Shown here: positions 50,510 through 62,787 of the stretch, piece by piece
Layout: each line of letters opens with the position of its first letter
How positions within the stretch are numbered: the first letter of the stretch is position 1
DNA from: Rhynchonema sp. JSB1_4
Lineage: Eukaryota; Nematoda; Chromadorea; Monhysterida; Xyalidae
Assembly: GCA_030248065.1 (NCBI GenBank)
Contig: JASAMV010005530.1
Location: forward strand, 56,029 to 120,028
Reading direction: 5' to 3'
Length of the DNA: 64,000 nt
Notes under the pieces: generated by a model
Told to the model about the DNA's origin: nothing
The model's input: only the letters and a program-made list of their open reading frames with translations
The model's database searches: none
Position numbers and translations under genes: made by a program

Positions 50510-53500
50510 ATGTTGTCAGCAGCAGCAGCCGTCAGTCACGTCGACAAAGAGGTCGATGCGAAATGCCATTGTGTGACCGAGTCCCTGAGTGAATGTCTGC
50601 ACATCGCTGTGCACGACCCGTCAATGGCACTCTATAGGGTGCAGGAACACGTCAGAAAGTCACTGCCGGTCGTGGTGGAGAAACGGGTGCGTTTGTTTTC
50701 GATGAGGGCGTTTGTTTTTTGATTTCGATGTTTTGATCGGGTCGCGGACATTGTCTCGTCACCCACCACTGAAGAATAATCGCCGGGAACTATACTCTTC
50801 ACCATGCTTACATTGAGGCTGGGTACACCGCTTGGCTTGTGCGCAGTTTCTTTGAACAGCATTTTGGCACTGTCGCTGCGTGCCTGTGCCCTTATGAGCA
50901 TAAAACGGTGTGACTGGTACTGCCTTCGTCCCGCTGTGAGGTTGTGGGTGACCACAGTAAGCATAACTTTTTTCAAAATTTGTGCGTCCAAATTGCACAT
51001 AAGGTGTCAAATTTTACGTACAGTTTGCACCTACAGTCAGGGTAGTACTTGGGGGTGGGGGGGGGGTCCCCCGCCCAAATTCATCTATCTATCGTCAACA
51101 CTTTTTGATTTCTGTGAGAAACATATTTATCTTATTGCCTTGTATTATTATTATTGTATCAGCCGCGCGACAGCGTTGCGCGCACACATGCACACACCTA
51201 CATCACACCGCCCGCCTGGACTGACTGACTGGTCACTCTGACGCAGTCAGTCAGCATGCACTATGCTGCGCACGCGCGCCTAAGTAATATGACGCCTTCT
51301 TCATGTTTTCCTTTATTGTATTGTTGTTTGAAACATCACCCAAGCTTAATAATCGGTTTTTACCCATATACTTGAGGCTAATCAATAAACAACCGAACGA
51401 ACGAATTGGGTATGCCTAACATTTGGTGAGCCCGACGTGATACCCCAGCTACAATCGCCCCTGTGTGGACCAGTCAAGCATCCTCAGTGGACCGCCGCTC
51501 TCGCCTCAGTGGACCAGTCACTCCTGTGTGCCGTGCCTCAGTGGACTTCGTATACCTGTGTGGACTCCTCCAGCTTCCATTCCCCTGTTTCAAGTCACCT
51601 GTGTGGACGCCAAGCGCCTCAGCGTCACTTCCTGTGTGGACTCACCCTGAACTCAGTGCTTCATCACTGTCATCCGGCCCTCATCTCACCACCATCCAGG
51701 AACATTGGACTTCATCATTCATACATATATCACCTGACGAAACGTGAAACTCCCAACGTCAAACGCTTCTCGTTGGCCAGCAACCGTTACAACAGCGCCC
51801 GACGACCATCGTTCACAAACAGTCAGCTACGTCATGCATCCCAACACTGCTGTTTCATCGTGAGTGGGAAAGAGATTATTGGCCCTAGGTAGCATAGAAT
51901 GTAGCTATCGTGTAATTAGTTTTGCTTGAAATTGCTGTTTTTTGCTGAATTTGGGTAGTATTTTGTGAATTTCCATTGATTGGCGATCGATATATATACG
52001 CTCGCTGCAACATATGTACATACAGCAACGCGCATACGCTCGCTGCAACACAACTCACATACATACATACGTACACGCCGCACACCCACAAAGTTGACCT
52101 TGAACGGTTTCACTTAGCCACACACCAACACTTATGTGCCTGTAAGTTATCCTAAGTTCTGCGCACATAATATTCACTGTTCATCTCATTCTCCTACCAT
52201 AATCCCACTAACGCTAGCGTGACCTACCTACTTCTACATCTCAGACTTCCGTGCTTGCCTAAACTAATATTATTGTAATACTCGGTGACATTATATTGCA
52301 CATTCAAGCACCTACGCAGCACCAACACTTCGAAATGGCACCAAGCACAGTACTAACAATTGTGTGCACATGCACTGTCACTTGCCTGGTTAAGGCATAA
52401 TTAACCAAATTTAGGCCCCACAGCTTTCTCACCTCAACAGGGAGAAAGAACCATACATTCCACCTTATCTCTTCTATTTTTTCTCTTCGGAAACCAAAAA
52501 GGTCACGCATGACATCGCATGACACACACAACGGCGCACACGCAACGCACACGACTGCCAGCGCTGCTATGTTGTTTGCAAGTTTTGTATGCAACTGTTG
52601 ATTCTAAATTATTGTATTGCACCATTGTTCTTATCTGGGACGGGCCACCCAGTTCACCTAGCAATTTATTCCTAGACTTTCAAACGTTGTGACGGACTGA
52701 TCACCCAAACCAACTTTTTGAAAACTGGGATTTTCTGAAATACATTCTTCTGGCATTCTAAACGCTTGTTCTCAAAACTGAACAACTTGACATTATATAT
52801 TTGCTCGAGTTTACTTCAGTAGCTGGTGGTTTATCTCAACTCCTCTTATGTTAGGTACCCAAACATGAACACATTTCTGATACCTTCTGATAATAATGTT
52901 GTTATGTAAAGCTCTTCTACAAACAAAGGATAAGTTTGATGAATTTTCGGTTTGTGTTTCCATGACATTTTATGATATCTGTCTGTATGTATTGTTCTTT
53001 ATGATATCCCACATTTATCATGATTTTCATCTCATTTTCTATTTCGAGTTACACCTCCAACTAATTGTTTAAAGGGAAGAGGAAATGTGAGAAACATATT
53101 TATCTTATTGCCTTGTATTATTATTATTGTATCAGCCGCGCGACAGCGTTGCGCGCACACATGCACACACCTACATCACACCGCCCGCCTGGACTGACTG
53201 ACTGGTCACTCTGACGCAGTCAGTCAGCATGCACTATGCTGCGCACGCGCGCCTAAGTAATATGACGCCTTCTTCATGTTTTCCTTTATTGTATTGTTGT
53301 TTGAAACATCACCCAAGCTTAATAATCGGTTTTTACCCATATACTTGAGGCTAATCAATAAACAACCGAACGAACGAATTGGGTATGCCTAACATTTCAT
53401 CTATCTATCGTCAACACTTATGGGCAAATCTATCTATCGTCAACAAATTCTGGGAACAATCTATCTATCGTCAACACATTTCGACCCCAGAATGGGTATT

Positions 53501-55540
53501 TTTGCCTCAAAATGGCTCAAAATCGGTATTTTTTGTCCCAAATAGGCAAAAAATCGCGCGCTACGCGCGGATTTAGTACATCTAAGTACATTTTCATTAA
53601 TATTTACACATTATTACCTACTTAGTGCACTATACTATACCTTGATTTTTGGCGACCCCCCCCCCCCACCATCTATCTATCGTCAACAAGTTTGGGTCGA
53701 CCCCCCCCAGATTTCGGACTTGGGTCATCTATCTATCGTCAACACATTTCGGGTCCCAATCTATCTATCGTCAACACCCTGACCAAGTACTACACTGCCA
53801 ACAGTTGGTCGAAACTTGTGGTACCATCAGTAAACCTTGAAATATCCAGAATTAAACAGAATAATTACCGAATCATTTGTCAGATCCGACTATAATTCGA
53901 TAACCAAGTTCCCAGTATCCTCTCCGATTGTTCGATTCTTGTTTTTTTTCAGGGTGACATGCTCCAAATGCAGAGTGCCGTACAGGGCGCGTGTTTTGAC
54001 GTTACACAGGCGATCGAGTGAGTTTTCTCTCATCTCGTTTTTAAATATTGTTTCCTCTCTGAGTGCTTTCCTTTCAAAACTCAATCGTTTCTTTTTACCT
54101 TAGAGCTTTCGAACAAAAAGTATACGGCTTTTGCTCGAATGTCGACTTTTTTATGTGGATAGCCAGCTCTGATTACCAAATCCCATGCCCCCAATCCGCC
54201 TACTAGTCAGCTCGAGTTACCCAAAAATGGGAAAAACGTGTTTTTTCAGAGGTATTTTTTTCACTACCCCCCAAATACCAAAATTTATTAGGTAGCTGGC
54301 TCGAGGTGGCCTGATCCCCCTTGGCCAGTTAGCTCGAGCAACTTGACCAACTACAATCATTGCCTTTCAGTGTCATCGAAAATATGAAACGCGCGGGCCC
54401 GACATTCGGCCGCATTCACGAAAGGTTGCGTACGGCGATGTACTACAAACAACAGTTGGATTATGAACGATTGAGACGGTTCGTTGACATTGTACGATTT
54501 GGTTTTCTTGTTTTTTTTTCTGCCAGTTTAGGAACCGGGAAAGCAAAATGACACGCACAGCTGTTCAGGGGCGTACCCACAATACTGTGAAAATTCGCAA
54601 ATTTGGTTAACATTTCGGGGCAAAAATTTACCATAGTATGAAAAGTCAGCCTGACATCTGAGAGCACCTGGCACGAAAAAAGTGTAAGTGTCGGGTGTCC
54701 TCAGACGTCGGTTTTTTTGAACCCGACAGACACCCGACGTTTGGTGTTTAAAGCATCAACTTGTTCGGAGAAAAATTTTCCTCAGAATATTTCTTCAGAT
54801 CCAAGGGGCAGAAACCATGTTTTGTTTTCGTGTCTGTTTTCTTCAAATCCGTTCTACTTGAGCAAACTGCGCCAAAAATTGTCATTGATGAGGCAGATGA
54901 GCAAAATTTTGCCTGCTTTGGTCCGAAAAATACGATGTCTCGTGTCGGGTATTTGTGAACTATAACTATCGGGTGTCGGGTACCCCCGATCCCTAATGAA
55001 GATCACGTGGTATTGATATCTTTCCTTCTTCGCTGGGTTAGGACTGATCCTGATGTTACACTCTGGCGTGCGACATGTCATTTCGGTCCCAGATGTTAAA
55101 TGTTCTTCTTCTTCTAAATCGAAACGTCTTCTAAATCGAAACGGTTAGTATAAATTTACTGGGACCAATTTCGTGTTAGTTCATTGGCTAATCTTTTACG
55201 CTGGACGAAATTAGTGGCTTCACTAAATTCATTAACATTCTTAATTCAAAAAAGTATCGTGACCACCAAGACAGATTAGATCCCATCCGATCACCGAGTT
55301 TGATATCGATATCAACATAGTATATTATAATTGATATCTATGTTTTGCAGAGAGCGCGAGCGCCCATACGGTATGCGTGCATCGGAATCGAACGACTCTC
55401 TCTGGCAAGAATTGCGCAAAAGCAAATCGCTCGGTCATCTCAAACGATCCCCGTCTGACGTGCTGACCACAACGACGGGCAGTATTTGCAGTCGAAGTAC
55501 CGCATCGACGCCAATGTCAGAATATCCCGAACATCGTTAG
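50510..55540 (+). CDS. BORCS8: BLOC-1-related complex subunit 8 (BORCS8)
   Basis: Exons 50510-50686, 53953-54017, 54371-54478 and 55351-55540 join in phase (179 residues, stop TAG). EPSVALYRLQEHVRRSLP of human BORCS8 is matched by DPSMALYRVQEHVRKSLP in exon 1. QGACFDVTQAI in exon 2 corresponds to QGAIYTVEYAC, and the helical stretch of exon 3 (FGRIHERLRTAMYYKQQLD) to FRSVEGLLKQAISIRDHM. The C-terminal exon is a Ser/Thr-rich tail with RKSKSLGHLKRSPSD and is longer than in vertebrates. BORC sits on the cytosolic face of lysosomes and recruits ARL8 to couple them to kinesin. Intron 1 is 3.3 kb because it carries an LTR element and repeat arrays. The start codon is the first in-frame ATG of the exon. 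Confidence 0.85.
51113..51421 (+). repeat. 5' LTR
   Basis: 309 bases, identical as read to the 3' copy. It includes a GCGCGC-rich dyad, the CAATAAA-like polyadenylation context ATCAATAAAC near the end, and the word TGAAACATCA. Confidence 0.92.
53086..53394 (+). repeat. 3' LTR
   Basis: Same sequence as the 5' LTR, directly preceded by a 15-base purine tract. Confidence 0.92.
53399..53776 (+). repeat. array of 18-bp ATCTATCTATCGTCAACA repeats
   Basis: Exact copies start at 53399, 53428, 53459, 53671, 53727 and 53759, with a seventh at 51083 on the other side of the LTR element. Spacings are 29, 31, 212, 56 and 32 bases, and the spacers differ in sequence though often starting ttcg/tggg and G/C-rich. 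Both sides were joined before the LTR insertion. Confidence 0.9.
54640..54985 (+). mobile_element. dispersed repeat, copy A
   Basis: It matches copy B (46840-47650, opposite strand), as described there, and ends in repeated TCGGGT words (TCGGGTGTC, CGGGTACCC). It lies in BORCS8 intron 3 without the hAT insertion. Confidence 0.7.
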
Positions 55541-55730
55541 TCGATCGATTTATTGCTTGATTTATTTGATTATTTATTGAACATTAGTGCTTGCCTGTGA
55601 CTTTCAGCTTTCTTAGCTGTGATCAGCTTTCACTCGCATGTCTAAATCACTGAGAATTGGGTCTTTCAGTGGAATTTGAGTGATAGACCCGAAACGGACT
55701 AGAATATTTTGCATTTTTTGTGTGTATGGC

Positions 55731-56718
55731 TTGCGTTTCGGATCAACTGTGCGTGTCCTAAACAACTGTGGGATCAAAAACGTATCCTGTTATCATGCCC
55801 ATGAAGATGAATCAATTCCGTTGTTTGGTCAGGTGTCAATAAGACTACTATCAGTTTTTTTTGTTCTCGCGTGAGCCACGACGTCACGTGTTTGGAATAA
55901 TCGCATGTTTCTCCTGCAATGGTGGTGCGCACGAACACGTAAAAGTGATGACAGATTCAGAAATGTTCCACCGTTTTCATAAGTATGCTTCAGGAAGTTG
56001 GCATTACAGTGACTCTTCAGCTTGACTGAAAACTGACGAAACTGAAAATAATCCATAAAAAATCACAAGTTTTTGCGTCACAAATTAACATTTTGCAGTC
56101 ATAGTGAAACGAATGACAATGCGCGACGATCTATTTTGGAAATTATTCAGAAAAACTTTCGTCCGTTTCAGAGTTGGCCGCCAGTTCCCGACATTCTGCT
56201 GATGACGACAGTCCCAGGCATGACGTCACGATTCGAGCCGATGACAGGTATTGCCATTTGTACTCAGAAAAAGTGAAAAAATAAAGCCTTTTTGTTGGCT
56301 AGCTAAAGTGCCACACCGGTGCTCTTCCAAGCCGGGATCCCAGCACTCAACCTGGAAGAGTTCTTACTCTGCAACAACCTGCCCCCCCCCATTTACCGAC
56401 CCTTTTCATGGGCGGAAGGCGCTGTTGACCCGTGCACGTGCATGGAAGTAGTCCGGCCCAATTGGGAGTTGATCCCAGAGCTAACCAGGCCAAACCCTGC
56501 TGCACCTGCGTGATCGATTGGGATGACCGACAACTTACGTTGCTATCGGTGGAAGTTTTACACAAAAGAAAATTCAAATTATTCTCCAGATCCAGTACCC
56601 CGACGAGTGGTGCCGACAGTCCGCAAAGGGAGTTGTCTGATTTGGACTCAATAAGTGAACGACCCTCAAATTCAGCTGGCCAAGCAACGCAACAAGGCAG
56701 TACACCCACCAAATGATC
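55731..56718 (+). CDS. unidentified plus-strand gene, probable exons
   Basis: Exon about 55731-55831 ends CCGTTGTTTGGTCAG|gtgtca and carries NNCGIKNVSCYHAHEDE. It joins in phase to 56171-56248 (after cgtttcag, ending ATGACAG|gtattg), giving SWPPVPDILLMTTVPGM. A terminal segment ending in TGA at 56716 has a Ser/Pro-rich tail (STPTSGADSPQRELSD) after VIDWDDRQLTLLSVEVLHK, but its acceptor does not close the phase. Further open pieces with donors at 57198 and 57425 (LANSHTGWSRSETMRRRYI) may belong to it or to another gene. I do not recognise the family. Confidence 0.35.
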
Positions 56719-57625
56719 ATAGATCTCATTTTTTGTTGTGCAGAATTTTCGTTTCTACTGAGTGTGATTCTGAATTGTGATTTGATGTTTCAATTCTGTT
56801 TCTTGATCTGTTCACAGTCCATTTCATCTCGTGCACTTGTGGTCTGTTGTGGACACTTTATCTGGTGAAAATATGTGCAAGGCAGATTCGAACCAATGAA
56901 CAATGCGTAAACACTGAAGCCAGCGTTGAAAAAAAATTTAAAAAAATCGTTGTCTTATTTTTTAAAATCTACACAGGGGTCCCATCCACATGTGATACAT
57001 TCGCACTGACGATGACCTGATGCGGCACCCGTAGCAAATGAGTGTGCTATATAAACCAGATGGTTTGCCGAGCACAAATCATCCATCAGTTCTTTGCCTA
57101 TTTTATCAGCTTGTTCTTCGACTTTCAATCGTTATGCGATATATCAGTCATGAACGAGCTACTTTGGCTTATCTGCCCGTTAACGCCCGACGGGTGAGCG
57201 GCCGATTACTGCGATGTATGACCAGTGCACCCGGTCTTCACCCAGTGCCCTGCCAAGGTTGTGCGCACAGACGCTACGGCGCTTTTCGAATCCGATGGTG
57301 AAACATCGTCGAGCTTGCTCTTGGCCAACTCTCACACTGGTTGGTCACGCAGTGAGACGATGCGACGCCGTTATATTCGACGGTTTCAACTTGGCCCAGT
57401 GCGGGTGTTAGCAGGACCTGGGCAGGTGACACTGCATGGGTCCAAGACTGGAACCGCGCTGGTGCAAAGGTGTATTTACAGTTGCTCGTTGGTGACTGAC
57501 ATTCACGGCGATCGGAATTCGGAGAACTGGGGCCAGTTGTGCAAATGGCCATATAGCTGCTGTTCTTGTATATTTCTACCGTCAACTGAACCACACCCAG
57601 CGCAGGACCCAAGACCCGAAACATA

Positions 57626-57811
57626 AATCTATGTCCATGTTTCGGGTTTCGGGGTTTTGAAAAGAAAACCGAAACACGAAGCATGATAATCGCAAATGTT
57701 TCGTAACTGTATAAATTGTTCACGTCACCTATAAGTGGCAAGACCAAAACGTTTTCGATTATCATACTTTGTGTTTCGGGTTTTTTTTCAAAACCAGAAA
57801 CATGGACATAG
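57626..57811. repeat. foldback element related to 30652-30791
   Basis: CTATGTCCATGTTTCGGG at the left is mirrored by the segment ending CAGAAACATGGACATAG. Inner words TATCATACTTTGTGTTTCGG match the 30.7-kb copy in reverse complement. A 79-residue frame starting in its right arm is not supported as a gene. Confidence 0.7.
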
Positions 57812-58191
57812 AAACCCTCAAAGAACGTGTATCAACATCAAACCGTCGAATGAAATCAAGTCTCCGCATCAATCAAGTCGGTGGTGCACCATATAGTACC
57901 CCTGCAATAAAACGCAAAGCACCAGTAACCGGTTACATCCGTTTTTTGTCTAAACAGCAAACACCCTGCAGCAACGAAGTGTGCACACGATACTCGTTCA
58001 GTCTTGCTGTGCGTTATGACGTGATTATCAATGAGAAATAAATAAGCAAATTTTGCTTATCAGTTTTCGTCAGGCCAAACACAAAAGATGGTTCAGCTGC
58101 TGCAGCGTTATTTAATCACAATACAGTTTTGTCAAAACAATGCCAGCATGTTCGTGTCTGTGTTTGACTTGTGTTGAAGAGCTGGAAAAGT

Positions 58192-61100
58192 ATGCCGAGT
58201 AAGTCACAGCAACTGTTTGGAGGAAAAACGACTGCGAAATTTAAGCGTGTAGAAGCTGCCTTCAAGTGAGCTATAAGATGCAGATTTCCAGACAACCGTT
58301 TTTGCATAAGTTGTCAAAAGTTTTATCTGAAACATTGATTTTTCTTGAACAGGAAGAACTTTTCGCAAGGCTGGGAAGGCGAGGGTGCCGCGTTTGCTGT
58401 GTACCACAAAGGGGAATTGGTGGTCGATTTATGGGGTGGATATGCGGACAGCGAAAGCAGACGAACATGGAAACAGGACACAATGACCATGGTATATTCT
58501 GCAACAAAGGTGGGTCATCCCTTGCCAAAACACAGTATTCTATTGTTAGTATTATTTCATTTAACACCAGTGCCATGTATGTAGGTATAGGAACGAAGTT
58601 TATACCTCACCCTGATCAAACCCTGGATCTAAACTTCCATCGAAGCTTAAAACAGGCAAAACACAATTATTCCTTAATTGAAATCAACTTCAGGCGCTGT
58701 GCGCTCTTTCCATAGCCAAATTGGTGGACCAAGGTCGATTAAGCTACGATGATTTAGTGAGAAAACATTGGCCGGAATTCGGGCAAAATGGAAAGGACAA
58801 AGTCACCATTTACGAGCTTGTTACGCACATGGTGAGTATATCGTGCTTAGTTTTAATCGATTTCTAAAAAAAAATATATGTAGGATAAAAAAACATAAAG
58901 AACACCCAGGCCGGACTAGCGGCCCCAGATGAGAGAATAACGATGGATAGCATTAACGACTGGAGGAAAATGGGAGAAATGTTCGAGAAACAGACGCCCA
59001 ACTGGACATTGGGTGAGCTGTGGTCGGCTGCAAGCCCTAGAACATCTATATGGTGTTTATTTTTGAGGTTGTTTTATCGCAACCAGGGAAAAAACGCTAA
59101 AAATACGCTTAAAAAGGTGTTCCAATTCGTCTTTTGAAACCCGATTCCTTCAAATCTTATCACAGGCGATGGCACATTCGGATATCACATGATGACCTAC
59201 GGCTTTCTGTTGGACCAAATTGTCCGTCGGGTTGATTCGCAGAAACGAAGCATCGGACAGTTTGTGCAAGAAGAACTGATTAAACCCACAGGTATTGATT
59301 AATACGATCGTCAAATACAAATGTAAAGTTATATTATTGATAATTTTTTTGAACTTGATATCCACTACTTACGAATAACACAAGCCGAACTTAGCCGTAA
59401 GTCACACGTGTTCTTCGGTAAGATCTGCTCGTGGTACTGTACTTTTGTGGAGGTCCAGTTGGCCAGAGGCGATCACACCGACGAGGACTGGCACAAAACA
59501 GGCCGAAACGGCCCAACTCACTCCACACACTCACATGTTCTGTGCAAATCTTGAATCAACATCTTTCCATCCAGGGTCAGAAGAATTCTACCTGGGCCTT
59601 CCAATGGAGAAGGAATATCGCGTTGCTCGGCAGAAGCCAGCTGGTGAGATGATCCTTATCAATTTACCGACAAAATCTCCAGTTATTCCGCAACATTTCA
59701 GGCCCGGAAGTTCAGGCCCGAGCTTTTCAGGCCCAATTTTTCAGGCCCGGCCGATTCAGGCCCAGCATATTTGACCTATTTATATGCTGAGGCTTAGGCT
59801 CCGGCCGGGCCTGAATGGTCGGGCCTGAACTTGTGTCCCGGGACCGCACAATAAATTTCAGTTTGTGAGACCGCCATTCTTTCAGGTATGTCCGACACAC
59901 TTTGGCACATGGTCCATAGCAAAGAAGTTCGATCTTTGGTGTTGCAAATGGCTCTTGGACAAACGTCACCTCTTATGAATCGCGCTGCTGCTTGTGTTGA
60001 AGGGCTGTACGACGATGGTGTAAGCAGGTTTCATTCGCATTTTTTTAATATTCGGTGATATCAAACTCGGTGATCGGATCGGATGGAACCTTGCCCACAT
60101 GACTTCTTTCAAATTATGAATCTTTGGAGATTTACTGGAGCAGCTAATTTCGAGCAGCTTAAAACTCGTTTCCCAAACTGAGATGAACAACTATTTATAA
60201 ACGGGTGTCATAATTAGTGGCTACAGTATATCTCTTAATATCCTTGACGTAAAATGCACACGCGACCAGGGCAAGTCAGATCCGACCAGAGTTTGATATC
60301 GACCATAATATTATATGTAAAATGTATAAAAAGTATTAACTATAAAAAAGTATTCTAAAAAGAGAATGTCTTGAACGCAGACCAAAACCAACCCGCTAAA
60401 CGCACCCGAGTGGCACGCGGTGGAGATTGGTGCAGCCAATGGAATAGGCACTGCTAGAGGTTGATGAACGGAGTTGGGTCTTTTGCATAGGTGCTTAAAA
60501 TCTACTTTGTTTTTGACGGTGCTCCAAAAAAGGCTCAAATGGCGAAATGTGTCCAAAACGATTTGCAGGTCTCGCACAGCCATTCAGCGCGCTGGCAACG
60601 GGAAAATTGATTAAAAACAAGGAGGTCCTCGAAAAAATCAGCAAGCCAATGAATCGAGATAAAGAGGATCTTATTTTGACTGTGAAAGTGAACACCGGGC
60701 ATGGATTTATGTACTATGAACAACCTGGTGGAAAGGTAGTGGCAGTCAAAGTTTTTGACAAAAAAATTATTCTGGCTTCAACTAACACTCAACGCACATT
60801 GGCGAGAATCAGGACCACACGCCTTCCAAACTGATTTACTCATTGAAAAAAGTCAGTAAGGATAGAGACCACACGGGTCGTATAAACTTTGAATGGACTT
60901 GGCCAGTCCAATAACCAATAACCAGTCCGTTTGCATGGAGTTGGCTTGGGCACAATTTCTACCAGCGTAAAAGTTGTTCATTTGGCGCAGGGAATTAACT
61001 ATTACGCTGGTCGAAACTAATGCGCCGACTCTACCGCAAGATGCAACTTAACCAAAATTTGCCTATGCCCAAGGCAAATCCATGACAGCGGACAAAGTTG

Positions 61101-61434
61101 ATACGGCCCTACTTCTTGCACTGAAAAATCTTCAATCATGTCATGCAAGGTCGATATCGCATAGTCAGCCTTTTCCACAAAAACCCAAAAAATATGGCTG
61201 ATACTCATTCATGTACAGTATTATCCGACAAGATTTGCATCTGTCACACAGGACGACAAGTGGACATTCGGTCATCCCGGGTACGGTGGTCAAAACGTGC
61301 TCGTTGACTTGGACAACCAGCTTGCTATCGCTTATGTGACCAACAGCCTGAAGTCGGCCTTCGGTGAATATGCCAGGACATACGCGGCGCTGAAGGCGGC
61401 CGTCTATGAATCGTTAATGCAAGCGAAATATTGA
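58192..61434 (+). CDS. beta-lactamase-fold serine hydrolase (animal LACT-like)
   Basis: Ten exons (58192-58265, 58353-58509, 58694-58831, 58910-59012, 59166-59291, 59575-59643, 59886-60019, 60381-60459, 60569-60735, 61252-61434) join in phase to 409 residues. The class C beta-lactamase/esterase motifs are visible: the nucleophile box S-A-T-K at residues 74-77, a G-Y-H...TYG segment near 163-170 where the catalytic Tyr is expected, and H-P-G at 357-359. The N terminus (AAFKKNFSQGWEGEGAAFAV, then LVVDLWGGYAD) and EIGAANGIGTARG are typical of the family expanded in nematodes. It is likely a peptidase or esterase rather than an antibiotic-degrading enzyme; substrate unknown. No signal peptide or membrane segment is evident. 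The start is the ATG in the first phase-compatible exon. Confidence 0.9.
59697..59835. repeat. cluster of TCAGGCCC words and their inverse
   Basis: TTCAGGCCC occurs about five times in 65 bases and is followed, about 45 bases on, by GGGCCTGAA twice, so the stretch can fold back. It lies in intron 6 of the beta-lactamase-like gene. Confidence 0.75.
60956..61022. repeat. small foldback element, same family as 48658-48726
   Basis: CTACCAGCGTAAAAGTTG at the left is mirrored by ATTACGCTGGTCGAAACTAATG at the right, with a loop of about 25 bases. In intron 9 of the beta-lactamase-like gene. Confidence 0.65.
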
Positions 61435-62787
61435 AGAACAATTTGGATGTTAGCAAAGCCTGCCCGATGGATTAGACTAGGTGCCTGATTTGCGCAATAA
61501 AAATTCTAAATGTGTCGTACTATTTTGTGCCCTAGCTTTCAGAACTTTAAATTTCACTCGGCGCGAACATTGTCCTAAAACTGATGGTCCCAAAACGTAA
61601 AACGGAAATAATGAGCTGAAATGCACAATTGTGGAAGCTGCACTATGCATATGAACTTGCATACCGATCTTGGCTGGTATTCACGAAACGGGCGGGGAGT
61701 GGAGAGCTGAGTGGATTGTTGAGTGTGACGCCCGCGTTCCATTTTGCCACGCAAAAGCACCTTCATACTCTAATTTGAAACATTTTGGCAAGTTTACTTT
61801 TGGTTTAAAAATCGAGGCCCTGAAAGAAATAAATCTGGTTAGAGACGCCGAGGGCTTAAGTAGAAAACTTTCCTCTTAGAGGTCCCAAGCGCTCTATTCG
61901 AGGCGGCATGGAAAACCCCGGTATGTACTCAGTATACTTACTCATTTAGCTGTGCGAAGTCACAAATGCTTAAAAGCAGCGGGTAACCGTCAAGCTTGAA
62001 AAATATATGGCCGATTGTTTTTTAAACTTAAAAGTTGCAACTGTACAACATGCATCATTTTGTGGGCTGGCCTGCCCAATTGCATCATTTGATTGTCAGA
62101 ACGAATCTTACAATGAAATTGAATTCACAGGAATAGAAAAGCCAATCAAGAATCACTGAGGTGTGGAAAGCCGTGTGTACATGTGAATAATGTACGGGGG
62201 CCCCGAAGGTTATATGCACTTCTTTCTTCACATCCTATTGTGCACTCCCAGCCCCAAGCGTGCTTTGTTCAACCGTCCAAAAAGTCGATCCGAATGTCTG
62301 CAACATTCCGCCTTGGTTTACGCTTGTTGCTCTCGGTGATGTTTCACACGGGTGACGGTGACGAACCTAGGGGTTGTTGCAAATGGCCGTTGTCTCACAG
62401 CAAGACGCACCCGGAAATGTTCGTGACTGCGACGTCGAAGAGAACGCCCCAAGTAGCGGAAATAAAGCTCTGGCCAAAGCCACGTGACGCTTTTGTACTT
62501 TACTTCGACATTTGGGTATAGATGGAGATGAGACTAATTCCAGTTACCGCGTTCTGTTTTACCTAGGTCGTGCGTGAGTAACTTTCGAAGTACCGGGAAC
62601 ATAGCGCGTTGCATCAACTCACAGCTATATAACAGGGGAGCAACTTTTACGCGTGAGTCAAATAGTGTGACAGAAACAACAAATTATCGCAAGATACACT
62701 TATATCTCACTCCGCTTTCACCCCGACCCGACTATATGGCACCAAGGTGCCTGCCTGCCGTTGTCACAAAAATCATATCCATTCCAG

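Larger units (their letters stand above)
51113..53394 (+). mobile_element. non-autonomous LTR retrotransposon, 2.28 kb
   Basis: Two 309-bp LTRs (51113-51421 and 53086-53394) read as identical; each begins TGTGAG and ends AACA. A primer-binding-like TGGTGAGCCCGACGTG starts 3 bases after the left LTR, and the purine tract AAAGGGAAGAGGAAA abuts the right one. TTTC flanks both sides (or ATTTC, if the LTR ends one base earlier). The 1.66-kb interior has no gag, protease, reverse transcriptase or integrase frame. Its first part repeats CTGTGTGGAC / CTCAGTGGAC about seven times. Identical LTRs indicate a recent insertion by proteins supplied in trans. It is in sense orientation in BORCS8 intron 1. 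Confidence 0.92.

Noticed and set aside
51437..51892. 151-residue frame inside the LTR element as a gag gene
   Set aside because: It lacks an ATG at its left end, is made mostly of the CTGTGTGGAC word in different frames, and has no zinc knuckle or capsid features.
53399..53776. CRISPR-like array
   Set aside because: Direct repeats with unlike spacers look similar at first, but spacing is irregular (11 to 194 bases), the repeat is only 18 bases, there are no cas genes, and the setting is an animal intron.
57769..58041. 90-residue frame as first exon of the beta-lactamase-like gene
   Set aside because: It begins inside a foldback repeat and ends in its own stop; the short exon at 58192-58265 joins the next exon in the correct phase and matches the family N terminus.
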